A stretch of DNA of 43,679 nucleotides. Source: RUG11462 sp045649405 (GTDB lineage Bacteria > Bacillota > Clostridia > Oscillospirales > Acutalibacteraceae). Shown here one piece after another: positions 23,129 to 31,364 of this stretch (its first letter is position 1; each line of letters starts with the position of its first letter). A model generated the notes under the pieces. That model searched no databases. It had not been told where the DNA came from and saw only the letters and a program-made list of their open reading frames with translations. The position numbers were made by a program, and so were the translations under genes. The stretch lies in NCBI GenBank assembly GCA_045649405.1, contig JAZRPW010000046.1, forward strand, positions 1-43,679, written 5' to 3'.

Positions 23129-24877
23129 ATGGATGTTTTTAACGTTTTAACGCTTATTGGCGGACTTTGTTTATTCCTTTTTGGAATGAATCTTATGGGC
23201 GATGCGCTTGAACGAAGCGCAGGAAGCAAGCTAGAAATTATGATTGGTAAATTAACCACCGGCAAACTTGCAGGGTTGTTAACAGGCCTTGGTGTTACTG
23301 CGGTAATTCAAAGTTCTTCTGCAACAACTGTAATGGTGGTTGGTTTTGTTAACTCAAAACTTATGACATTAAAACAAGCCATTCATGTTATTATGGGCGC
23401 AAACATTGGTACAACCGTGACTGCTTGGATTTTGTCTCTTAGTGGTATTTCTGGTAGCAATATGTTTTTAAAACTATTGAAACCTTCTTCTTTTACACCG
23501 GTTTTGGCTCTTTTTGGTATTGCGCTTTTAATGTTTGCAAAAAGCAACAAGAAAAAAGATATTGGCGTTGTTTTTCTTGGATTCGCAACATTGATGTTTG
23601 GAATGGAAACAATGACAGACGCTGTTTCTGGCCTTAAAGAAATTCCGGCATTCCAAGAAATGTTCTTGATGTTTAAAAACCCAATTTTGGGCGTTGTTGT
23701 TGGCGCAATTCTTACTGCAATAATTCAATCAAGTTCAGCTTCAGTTGGTATTTTGCAAGCGCTTGCAGCAACCGGCGCTGTTTCTTACGGCGCGGCAATT
23801 CCTATTATTATGGGTCAGAACATCGGTACTTGCGTAACTGCTATGATTTCTTCGGTTGGTACAACTAAAAACGCGCGAAGAGCAGCGCTTGTGCATTTAT
23901 CGTTTAATGTTCTTGGCACTGCAGCGTGTCTTGGTGGTTTTGCGGTTATCAAAACAATTTTCGCACCTGCGCTTCTTAACGATGCCGCAACATATGCAGG
24001 CATTGCAACAGCACACTCAATTTTTAATGTAGTCTGCACCTTGATTCTTCTTCCAATGTCAGGGCTTCTTGAAAAACTTGCTTACAAACTCATTCCAGAC
24101 ACCGCACAGGTTGAAAAGGTTTCAGAGCTTGATGAAAGATTGCTTGGCACACCTGCAATAGCACTTGAATGTGCTCACAATTTAACATTTGATATGGCAA
24201 AAATGGCAACAAGTGCGCTTAATTATAGTATTGAATGTTTGTTTGATTATTCAGAAGAAAAAGCAAAATCAATTAGAGAAACCGAAGAAAAAACCGACCA
24301 CTTTGAAGATGTTATTGGCAGTTATCTTGTTAAAATTAGCACAAAACAACTTAATGAAACTGAAGGTGCTACTGCTTCAATGCTTTTGAAAGCAATTGGA
24401 GATTTTGAGCGAATTTCTGACCACGCAGTTAATATTCTTGAGTCAGCAGAAGAAATGCAAGAAAAAGGCATTGTTTTTTCTGATAATGCAAAAGTAGAAC
24501 TTAATTCACTTGCAAAAGCAACACAAGAAATTGTTGAATTAACAAACCTTGCATTTGCAAACACAAGTGTTGACCAAGCAATTGTTGTTGAGCCATTAGA
24601 GCAGGTTATTGATAGAATGAAAGAACTTCTTAGAACAAGACACATTGACCGCTTGCGTGATGGTAACTGTGGAATTGATGCAGGGTTTGTTTGGAACGAC
24701 CTTATTACAAATATGGAAAGAGTTTCTGACCACTGCTCAAATATTGCAGGTTGTATTATTGATTTAAAAGACCAAAATATGAACATTCACGAATCGCTAA
24801 AAACACTTAGAAGCGACAACGATTTTTACAGAGAAAAATACACAGAATATACTAAGAAATATATTTCATTTGTATAA
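23129..24877 (+). CDS. Na+/phosphate cotransporter with PhoU-like domain
   Basis: 582 aa. The membrane part (about 1-310) has the two inverted PF02690 repeats with their signatures QSSSATT (61-67) and QSSSAS (200-205), each followed by GANIGTTVTA or GQNIGTCVTA. Residues about 340-570 are helical with the PhoU pattern (IGDFERISDHAVNILESAEE and MERVSDHCSNIAGCI). It imports phosphate with sodium across the cytoplasmic membrane; the PhoU-like tail probably senses or regulates. It stands directly upstream of the PhoB/PhoR-type pair and behind a PHO-box-like promoter. Confidence 0.94.
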   Translation: MDVFNVLTLIGGLCLFLFGMNLMGDALERSAGSKLEIMIGKLTTGKLAGLLTGLGVTAVIQSSSATTVMVVGFVNSKLMTLKQAIHVIMGANIGTTVTAWILSLSGISGSNMFLKLLKPSSFTPVLALFGIALLMFAKSNKKKDIGVVFLGFATLMFGMETMTDAVSGLKEIPAFQEMFLMFKNPILGVVVGAILTAIIQSSSASVGILQALAATGAVSYGAAIPIIMGQNIGTCVTAMISSVGTTKNARRAALVHLSFNVLGTAACLGGFAVIKTIFAPALLNDAATYAGIATAHSIFNVVCTLILLPMSGLLEKLAYKLIPDTAQVEKVSELDERLLGTPAIALECAHNLTFDMAKMATSALNYSIECLFDYSEEKAKSIRETEEKTDHFEDVIGSYLVKISTKQLNETEGATASMLLKAIGDFERISDHAVNILESAEEMQEKGIVFSDNAKVELNSLAKATQEIVELTNLAFANTSVDQAIVVEPLEQVIDRMKELLRTRHIDRLRDGNCGIDAGFVWNDLITNMERVSDHCSNIAGCIIDLKDQNMNIHESLKTLRSDNDFYREKYTEYTKKYISFV

Positions 24878-24888
24878 GTTGCTTGGTA

Positions 24889-24917
24889 TTGCGATTTTTA
24901 AAAAGCTGTATTATAAT
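24889..24917 (+). promoter_or_regulatory. Promoter of the two-component genes
   Basis: -35 TTGCGA (24889-24894), 17 bp, -10 TATAAT (24912-24917). The ATG is at 24947 after AAAGGAGAG. Confidence 0.65.
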
Positions 24918-24946
24918 AAACAAAGAAATTCAAAGGAGAGTAAAGT

Positions 24947-25618
24947 ATGATTTGGTGTGTTGATGATGACAGCAACATTCGTGAAATAGAAGTTTATACA
25001 TTAGAACAAACAGGTTTTAAAGCACGTGGCTTTGCTAACGGCACTTCAATGCTTGAAGCGTTAAAAACAGAGACACCAAAACTTATTGTTCTTGATATTA
25101 TGATGCCCCAAATGGATGGTGTAGAAGTTTTGAAAAAACTTCGCACAGAATTTTCTGATAAAGATATTCCTGTTATAATGGCAACTGCTAAAGGCACTGA
25201 GATGGATAAAATTAGCGCTTTAAACCTTGGCGCAGATGATTATCTTGTAAAGCCATTTGGCGTTATGGAAATGGTTGCACGTGTAAAAGCGGTGCTTCGC
25301 CGCACAAAAAAAGACGTTGCAAAAGATGACACAATTACAATTGGTTCAATTGTTTTAAAACAAGCTGAACATACAGTGCTTGCTAATGGCGAAAAAATTG
25401 AATTGACCAATAAAGAATTCAAAATGCTTAAACTTTTTATGAAAAACCAAGGAATGGTTTTTTCAAGAGACAAATTAATGAGTGAAGTTTGGGGCGTTGA
25501 CTATGTTGGCGAAACTCGAACCGTTGATATGCACATTAAAACTTTACGTCAAAAGTTAGGCAATGCCGGCGGACAAATTAAAACAGTAATCGGCGTTGGG
25601 TATAGAATGGAGCAATAA
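24947..25618 (+). CDS. PhoB/PhoP-type response regulator
   Basis: 223 aa, OmpR/PhoB class. Receiver domain 1-120: acidic pocket Asp6-8, phospho-acceptor Asp50 (LIVLDIMMPQMDG), Lys102 (DDYLVKPFG). The winged-helix DNA-binding domain about 128-223 contains ELTNKEFKMLKLFMKN, FSRDKLMSEVWG and RTVDMHIKTLRQKLG. It is followed after 2 nt by its histidine kinase. A role in phosphate control is inferred from the cotransporter upstream, the PHO-box-like repeats there and the kinase architecture; a general envelope regulator cannot be excluded. Confidence 0.93.
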   Translation: MIWCVDDDSNIREIEVYTLEQTGFKARGFANGTSMLEALKTETPKLIVLDIMMPQMDGVEVLKKLRTEFSDKDIPVIMATAKGTEMDKISALNLGADDYLVKPFGVMEMVARVKAVLRRTKKDVAKDDTITIGSIVLKQAEHTVLANGEKIELTNKEFKMLKLFMKNQGMVFSRDKLMSEVWGVDYVGETRTVDMHIKTLRQKLGNAGGQIKTVIGVGYRMEQ

Positions 25619-25620
25619 GT

Positions 25621-27267
25621 ATGACTAAAAAAATATTTCGTTCTATATTTAGTGTGGCGTTGATTGTACTTTTGGTAAGCATTAGCATTGCAACCAACTT
25701 TTTGTATGATTATTTTCACACATCTCAAATAAACCAATTAAAAGCGGAACTTTCGCTTGTTGCTGACACAGCAAACAAGGTTGGTGTTGAATATTTTGAG
25801 AATTTCAACTCTACTTTGTTCCGTTTTACTGTTGTCGACAAAGATGGTAGAGTGCTTTATGACACACAAGCGGATGCAAGTAAAATGGAAAACCACGCCA
25901 AGCGTGAAGAAATTAAAGAAGCATTTGAAAAAGGCAAAGGTAGTAGCGCAAGATATTCACAAACACTGACAGAAAAAACCTTTTATGAATCGGTTTTGCT
26001 TGAAAGTGGAGATGTGCTTAGAATTTCTGTAAGTCAGTTGTCAATTAACGCACTTGTGATTGGAATGTTGCCGGCAATTTCAGCAATTGTTTTGATGGTA
26101 GCTGCCGTTGCGGTTATACTTTCACACTCAATGGCAAAAAAGATTACTCAACCACTAACCGACCTTGATTTAGACCACCCAAAAGAAAATAATTCTTATG
26201 AAGAATTAACCCCTATTCTTACCAAAATTCACAAACAACACAAGCAAATTAAAGCACAAATGGAAACCTTGCGAAGAAAATCGCAAGAGTTTGAGCAAAT
26301 TATTTCTTCAATGAATGAAGGCCTTGTTTTGCTTGATGAACACGGAATGGTTTTAAGCATGAACACTGCTGCAAAAAACATTTTTGAAACAAAGAAAGAT
26401 GTAATCGGCAATGACTTTTTGATTATTGACAGAACAAGCAGAATGAGCAATGCAATTTGGTCTGCTCTTGATGGAAAACACAGCGAATATACAGAGCAAC
26501 GAAACGGAAACGAGTATCAATTCACGGTAAACTCAATTATTACCGATAACAAAGTAATTGGCGCTGTTATTCTTGTTTTCGATATTTCAGAGCGGGCATT
26601 TGCTGAAAGAAACCGCCAAGAGTTCACTGCTAATGTTACCCACGAATTAAAAACTCCGTTGCAATCTATTATTGGCAGTGCCGAGCTTTTGGAAAACGGC
26701 CTTGTAAAACCTGAAGACACAAATAGGTTTCTTGGCAAAATTAAAAAAGAAGCAACAAGACTTGTTTCACTAATTAATGATATAATTCGACTTTCGCAAC
26801 TTGATGAAAATCACAACCCACCAACCGAAACAGTTGACCTTTTAACTGTAGCAAACGAAGTTGTTGACGTTCTTTCAGATTCTGCAAAAAAGAAAAAAGT
26901 TGAACTTTGTGTTGAGGGAAATGCTTGTACAATTTTAGGTGTGCATAGATATGTTTATGAAATAATTTATAACTTATGCGACAACGCCATTCGTTACAAC
27001 AAAGAAAATGGCAAAGTTACCATTAAAATTTATAACGAAAACGAAAAAACTGTTTTGAAGGTGACAGATACGGGTATTGGTATTGCGCCTGAACACCAAA
27101 ACAGAATTTTTGAACGCTTTTATCGTGTCGACAAAAGCCATTCAAAAGAAACCGGGGGCACAGGTCTCGGGCTTTCAATTGTAAAGCATGCCGTGCAATA
27201 TCATAATGGCAAAATTGCCATTGAAAGTAACGTGAACAAAGGCACAACAATTACAATTGTATTTTAA
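25621..27267 (+). CDS. PhoR-type sensor histidine kinase
   Basis: 548 aa. Membrane helix about 10-30, extracellular sensor domain about 35-140 (ENFNSTLFRFTVVDKDGRVL, typical of PhoR-like dCache sensors), second helix about 143-168, then a PAS domain about 220-325 (ISSMNEGLVLLDEHGMVLSM). HisKA has the phospho-acceptor His341 (FTANVTHELKTPLQSI) and HATPase_c carries the N box (NLCDNAIRYNKENG), G1 (VTDTGIGI), F box (IFERFYRV) and G2 (GGTGLGLSIVK). All catalytic motifs are intact. Its ribosome site lies in the end of the regulator gene, so the pair is coupled. Confidence 0.94.
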   Translation: MTKKIFRSIFSVALIVLLVSISIATNFLYDYFHTSQINQLKAELSLVADTANKVGVEYFENFNSTLFRFTVVDKDGRVLYDTQADASKMENHAKREEIKEAFEKGKGSSARYSQTLTEKTFYESVLLESGDVLRISVSQLSINALVIGMLPAISAIVLMVAAVAVILSHSMAKKITQPLTDLDLDHPKENNSYEELTPILTKIHKQHKQIKAQMETLRRKSQEFEQIISSMNEGLVLLDEHGMVLSMNTAAKNIFETKKDVIGNDFLIIDRTSRMSNAIWSALDGKHSEYTEQRNGNEYQFTVNSIITDNKVIGAVILVFDISERAFAERNRQEFTANVTHELKTPLQSIIGSAELLENGLVKPEDTNRFLGKIKKEATRLVSLINDIIRLSQLDENHNPPTETVDLLTVANEVVDVLSDSAKKKKVELCVEGNACTILGVHRYVYEIIYNLCDNAIRYNKENGKVTIKIYNENEKTVLKVTDTGIGIAPEHQNRIFERFYRVDKSHSKETGGTGLGLSIVKHAVQYHNGKIAIESNVNKGTTITIVF

Positions 27268-27299
27268 AAAAAGAGCAACCTTAAAGGTTGCTCTTTTTT
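27266..27299. terminator. Bidirectional terminator between phoR-type gene and pcrA
   Basis: GAGCAACC (27273-27280) and GGTTGCTC (27286-27293) with A6/T6 flanks. It serves both convergent genes. The same stem recurs at 40499. Confidence 0.9.
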
Positions 27300-29682
27300 A
27301 TATCTTTTCAATTTTTGCGAAGTTTGCCATAACCTTTTTGGTGCCAACTGCATCAAAGGAAATTTCAAGCATTGTGTCGTTACCCATTGGGGTGGTTTTA
27401 ACAATCATACCAGTGCCAAAAACTTTGTGCGAAACCTTGTCGCCAACGGTAAATTTAGCCGTTGGTTTTGGTTTGCCAAAAGAACTGTTGCCAAAGGTGT
27501 TTGTTTTTGCGCTCCCGCCAAAACTTGTTCTGCCAAATGGGTTAGAAGCGCTTGTGCTAAACGAACTTTGCGAAGGTTTAAAACTGCTTGCAGCCGCAAA
27601 CGGATTTGGCTCGCTTTCAAATTTAACACAGTTTGTATCAATTTCACTAACAAACCTTGAAACGTTGTTTGAAGAAATGTTGCCAAACAACATTCTGCGT
27701 CTTGCATTGGTAATAAACAGTTTTTGTTTTGCTCTTGTAATGCCAACATAAGCTAGTCGGCGTTCTTCTTCAATCTCTTCAGGCGGTGCAAACATAACAC
27801 GAGTGCCCGGGAAAATGCCTTCTTCCATTCCCACAAGAAAAACAACAGGAAACTCAAGGCCTTTTGCCGAGTGAAGAGTCATTAAAACAACCTTGTCAAC
27901 GCTTTCATCAAGATTGTCAATGTCAGTAATAAGCGCAACTTCTTGCAAATATTCATTAAGACTTGGCGCATCTGTTTCTTGCTCGTAATGCATAATGGCA
28001 CTGGCCAATTCGTTAACGTTTTCAACCCTGTCTTGTTCTTCTGCGCCTTGTGCTTTAAGTGCCGCAAGGTAACCCGATTTTTCTAAAACTTCTGCCAAAA
28101 TTTCTGAAGGCGAAGTTGAGTTTGCTTTATCAATAATCGGTTGCATTTTTTGACAAAAGTCGTTTAATTTTTCAGCCGAACGTGAAAGTTTTTCATAATT
28201 TTTTGCGTTTTTGAAAACTTCATAAAGCGAAAGTCCGTTTAAAGTTGCAATTTCCTGCGCATTGTTAACGGTGGTTTCGCCAATGCCTCGTTTTGGCTCG
28301 TTTATAATTCTTTTTAGTCGCAAGTCATCACTTGGGTTTGCAACAAATTGCAGATAAGAAAGCACATCTTTAATTTCTTTTCTGTCATAGAATTTAAGAC
28401 CGCCATAAACCACATAAGCAATGCCTGAACGTGAAAAAACGTTTTCAATTGTGCTTGACTGCGCATTCATTCGATAAAGAATTGCGTGGTCAGAAAACTT
28501 CATTCCGTTGCTTACATTTTCAAGAATGGTTTCGGCAACGAATTTTGCCTCATCATTTTCAGAGTTTGAAGTGTGCGCAACAATTTTGTCACCCTCGCCT
28601 TTGTCAGACCACAAGTTTTTGCCTTTTCTGCCTTTGTTGTTGGTAATAACAGAGTTTGCGGCGGTCAAAATGTTGTTTGTTGAGCGGTAATTTTGCTCAA
28701 GGCGAATTGTTTTAGCCGATTTATATTGCTCTTCAAAACTCAAAATATTTTCAATGGTAGCGCCACGGAATTTGTAAATTGACTGGTCATCATCACCCAC
28801 AACGCAAAGGTTTTCATAACGCTCTGATAAAAGTTTTACAAGTCTATATTGTGCGTGGTTTGTATCTTGATACTCGTCCACCACAATGTATTTAAACCGC
28901 TCTTGATATTTTTGCAAAACATCAGGATTTTCTTCAAAAAGTTTAACTGTGTTTGCAATCATATCATCAAAATCCATTGCATCGTTTTGGTGCAAAGTTT
29001 TTTGATAAAGCGCATAAACTTCGGCAATTTGTTTTTGTCTAAAGTCATAGCCCACAGTTTCTTTATATTCTTCTGGGGAAATGAGCGAATCTTTCGCACG
29101 GGATATTTCGTTTTTGATAATCTTGTGTGAGAGAATTTTGTCATCAACATTAAGTTGTTTTTGACAATCTTTAATAACCCTAATTGAATCGTTTGTGTCA
29201 TAAATTGTGTAGTTAGAAGTGTAACCCAAACGCTCGCCATCAATACGCAAAATCTTGCCACAAATTGAGTGAAATGTGCCGGCGTTAATTTGGTCGCCAC
29301 CGTTTGTAATTTTTGCACACAAACGCTCTTTTAATTCGTTTGCCGCCTTGTTTGTAAAGGTAATTGCAAGAATGTTCCAAGGGTTTGGCGCACCTATCTT
29401 GAGCGCCGGAATTTCTGGTGGATTTTCTCTAACCCCATCAATAAAATCACAAATTTCTGCCACGTCAGTTTCATCAAGATGTGGCTCAAAATCTTTCAAA
29501 TAAGCGTTGCCATATTTAATAAGATAAGCAATTCTGTTAACAAGCACGGTTGTTTTGCCACTGCCTGCGCCTGCAAGCACCAAAAGAGGACCGTTAACAT
29601 TAATAACGGCCTCGAATTGCTTATCATTCATTCTTTCAAATTCTTTTCTAATTAAATCGTTTTTAAGTTTAATAAAATCCAA
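27298..29682 (-). CDS. pcrA: ATP-dependent DNA helicase PcrA/UvrD
   Basis: 794 aa, slightly longer than the usual 720-750 because of inserts (about 58-90) and a Ser/Phe/Gly-rich linker near 700. SF1A motifs are complete: AGAGSGKTT (37-45), ILAITFTNKAANELKERL, NAGTFHSICGKIL, VVDEYQDTNHAQYRLV, VVGDDDQSIYKFRGA, RLEQNYRST, VVLMTLHSAKGLEF and RRLAYVGITRAKQKL. It unwinds DNA in excision repair and replication restart. The start is TTG at 29682: the sequence before MNDKQFEAV is conserved in clostridial PcrA as far as I recall. A hydrolase gene ends 15 nt upstream. Confidence 0.96.
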   Translation of the reverse strand: MDFIKLKNDLIRKEFERMNDKQFEAVINVNGPLLVLAGAGSGKTTVLVNRIAYLIKYGNAYLKDFEPHLDETDVAEICDFIDGVRENPPEIPALKIGAPNPWNILAITFTNKAANELKERLCAKITNGGDQINAGTFHSICGKILRIDGERLGYTSNYTIYDTNDSIRVIKDCQKQLNVDDKILSHKIIKNEISRAKDSLISPEEYKETVGYDFRQKQIAEVYALYQKTLHQNDAMDFDDMIANTVKLFEENPDVLQKYQERFKYIVVDEYQDTNHAQYRLVKLLSERYENLCVVGDDDQSIYKFRGATIENILSFEEQYKSAKTIRLEQNYRSTNNILTAANSVITNNKGRKGKNLWSDKGEGDKIVAHTSNSENDEAKFVAETILENVSNGMKFSDHAILYRMNAQSSTIENVFSRSGIAYVVYGGLKFYDRKEIKDVLSYLQFVANPSDDLRLKRIINEPKRGIGETTVNNAQEIATLNGLSLYEVFKNAKNYEKLSRSAEKLNDFCQKMQPIIDKANSTSPSEILAEVLEKSGYLAALKAQGAEEQDRVENVNELASAIMHYEQETDAPSLNEYLQEVALITDIDNLDESVDKVVLMTLHSAKGLEFPVVFLVGMEEGIFPGTRVMFAPPEEIEEERRLAYVGITRAKQKLFITNARRRMLFGNISSNNVSRFVSEIDTNCVKFESEPNPFAAASSFKPSQSSFSTSASNPFGRTSFGGSAKTNTFGNSSFGKPKPTAKFTVGDKVSHKVFGTGMIVKTTPMGNDTMLEISFDAVGTKKVMANFAKIEKI

Positions 29683-29697
29683 AATATTCTGCCCTTT

Positions 29698-30459
29698 TTA
29701 AATAAATTTGTTTGTTTCAAGCCAGTTTTTGCAAAGGCCAACCCATTGGTGAACGTTTGGAAGGTCTTTAGCGTCACCCAAACCGTGCCAACCTTTTGTG
29801 AAAATGTGCAACTCAATGTCTGCGCCTTGCTCTTTGCAAGCAGTTGCAAGTGTTAACACGTTTCGAACATCAACCGCTTGGTCTTCCATTGTGTGCCAAA
29901 CAAACATTGGTGGCATATCTTTATGCACATTTTTTTGAATTGAATATTTTTCACGAATGTCCCAGTCGCCACCTGAGAAATTGTTGGCTGTGTCTTCATG
30001 ACAAAATTCTGTTAACGAGATAACTGGGTAGCAAAGCACACCACCGTCAGGACGAGCAGACATTTTGTCAATTTCATCGCCAAGAACTTCAACTGTTTCA
30101 TAATGGCAACAAGCAGAAGCAGCCAAGTGACCGCCTGCAGATGAGCCAGCAACCAAAATTTTGTTAGGGTCAATGCCGAATTTTTTAGCATTAAAACGCA
30201 CAAATTTAATTGCGCGTTGAATGTCAAGCATTTGGCAAGGATAATGATAAGGCGCGCAACGGTATGTAAGCACAAACACCGAAAGACCCATTTCATTAAA
30301 AAGTTCAACGTAACGCTCGTGGCCTGCAAGGCCCCAATAAGCACCACCCGGACAGGTAATAATGCAACCATTATTTTCGCCAGGAAGCAAAAATTCTTCT
30401 AACATTGGATATTGGTCAACATCTTCTTTAAAATGTGGAACATTTTCGTAAATTTTCAT
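29698..30459 (-). CDS. Alpha/beta-hydrolase (acetyl esterase-like)
   Basis: 253 aa, cytosolic with no signal peptide. Oxyanion-hole motif CPGGAYWG (36-43), nucleophile elbow GSSAG with Ser107, probable acid Asp193 (HTMEDQAVDV) and His225 (TKGWHGLG). The arrangement matches BD-FAE/acetyl-xylan-esterase-like hydrolases that remove acyl groups from sugars. It is transcribed from its own promoter into pcrA (15 nt gap) and is divergent from a TIM-barrel isomerase gene, so a carbohydrate substrate is plausible but unproven. Confidence 0.88.
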   Translation of the reverse strand: MKIYENVPHFKEDVDQYPMLEEFLLPGENNGCIITCPGGAYWGLAGHERYVELFNEMGLSVFVLTYRCAPYHYPCQMLDIQRAIKFVRFNAKKFGIDPNKILVAGSSAGGHLAASACCHYETVEVLGDEIDKMSARPDGGVLCYPVISLTEFCHEDTANNFSGGDWDIREKYSIQKNVHKDMPPMFVWHTMEDQAVDVRNVLTLATACKEQGADIELHIFTKGWHGLGDAKDLPNVHQWVGLCKNWLETNKFI

Positions 30460-30469
30460 AATATACCTC

Positions 30470-30498
30470 TTTACATTTTTAAAAAAATAAGCTAATAT
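30470..30498 (+). promoter_or_regulatory. Possible promoter of the TIM-barrel isomerase gene
   Basis: -35 TTTACA (30470-30475), 17 bp, -10 TAATAT (30493-30498). It overlaps the divergent hydrolase promoter region. Confidence 0.4.
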
Positions 30499-30500
30499 GA

Positions 30501-30529
30501 ATTATACACTATTTTTTAAAATTAGTAAA
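30501..30529 (-). promoter_or_regulatory. Promoter of the hydrolase-pcrA unit
   Basis: Minus strand -35 TTTACT (30524-30529), 17 bp, -10 TATAAT (30501-30506), about 42 bp upstream of the ATG at 30459. Confidence 0.65.
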
Positions 30530-30558
30530 CAAAAACCTTGCAAAAAGGAGTAATTTTT

Positions 30559-31305
30559 ATGAAAAAATATGCAATTCAACTTTATTCTGTAAAAAGAGCA
30601 CTTGATGAAGACTTTGACGGCACATTAAAACGCCTTGCCGAAATGGGTTATGACGGCATTGAGTTTTGCGGAAACTATGGTGGTTATGAAGGTAAAGAAT
30701 TAGCAAAATTTTTGACACACTTAGGGCTTGATGCTGTTTCTGCTCATCTTGATTATGAAGATTGTTTAAATAATCTTGATTATCATTTAGATATTTTAAA
30801 AGAAACCGGTTGTGACCTTGTTGTTTGCCCTTGGATTAATGTAAAAACTAAAGAAGACGAGCAAATTGCGGCTGAAAACCTTTTGAAAATTGCAGAAAAA
30901 TGTGTGATGAAAGGTTTTCAATTTGCTTATCATAATCATGCTTGGGAAATTGAAAGAAAAGATGAAAATGGTTGCATTTTAGATAAGTTTATGGAAGTTG
31001 GCGACCCATTGCTTTTGGCAGAGCTTGATGTTGGTTGGATTGGTTTTGTTGGCGAAAATCCTGAAGACTATATTAGAAAATATGCCGGCAGAGTTATTGC
31101 TTTACACCTAAGAGAAATCGAAAAAATTGATGAAAAGTCTGTTGACGTTTTGTTTGATAAAGGCCCTGTTGATATTAAAGCAGTAATTAAATTAGGCGAA
31201 AAAATGGGTGTTGAACATTTCATTGTTGAACACGAAACACAAGCAGATGTCGAAATGCAAAATGCAGAAATAATCATCAACCAATTAAAAGCATTAAAGT
31301 TATAA
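30559..31305 (+). CDS. Sugar phosphate isomerase/epimerase (xylose-isomerase-like TIM barrel)
   Basis: 248 aa from ATG 30559 behind AAAAGGAG; the in-frame TTG at 30538 lies before the ribosome site and is rejected. The AP-endonuclease-2 type TIM barrel is recognisable: YAIQLYSVKRAL, LAEMGYDGIEFCGNYGG, LGLDAVSAHL, FQFAYHNHAWEIE, LLAELDVGWIGFVGENPEDY, ALHLREIE and HFIVEHETQ. The Glu/Asp/His residues in these strands fit a divalent-metal sugar isomerase. The exact substrate is unknown. It is divergent from the hydrolase and has its own terminator. Confidence 0.88.
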   Translation: MKKYAIQLYSVKRALDEDFDGTLKRLAEMGYDGIEFCGNYGGYEGKELAKFLTHLGLDAVSAHLDYEDCLNNLDYHLDILKETGCDLVVCPWINVKTKEDEQIAAENLLKIAEKCVMKGFQFAYHNHAWEIERKDENGCILDKFMEVGDPLLLAELDVGWIGFVGENPEDYIRKYAGRVIALHLREIEKIDEKSVDVLFDKGPVDIKAVIKLGEKMGVEHFIVEHETQADVEMQNAEIIINQLKALKL

Positions 31306-31308
31306 AAC

Positions 31309-31334
31309 AAAACGCACCCAAACGGGTGCGTTTT
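31309..31334. terminator. Bidirectional terminator after the isomerase gene
   Basis: AAAACGCACCC, loop AAAC, GGGTGCGTTTT, then TT. It serves the isomerase (+) and the exported-protein gene at 31365 (-). Confidence 0.9.
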
Positions 31335-31364
31335 TTGTGTGCAGAAATGAATAAGATTTTTTCA

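Noticed and set aside
24322..24786. 154-aa minus-strand frame within the Na/Pi cotransporter gene
   Set aside because: It is a shadow of the real coding frame, with no start signal.
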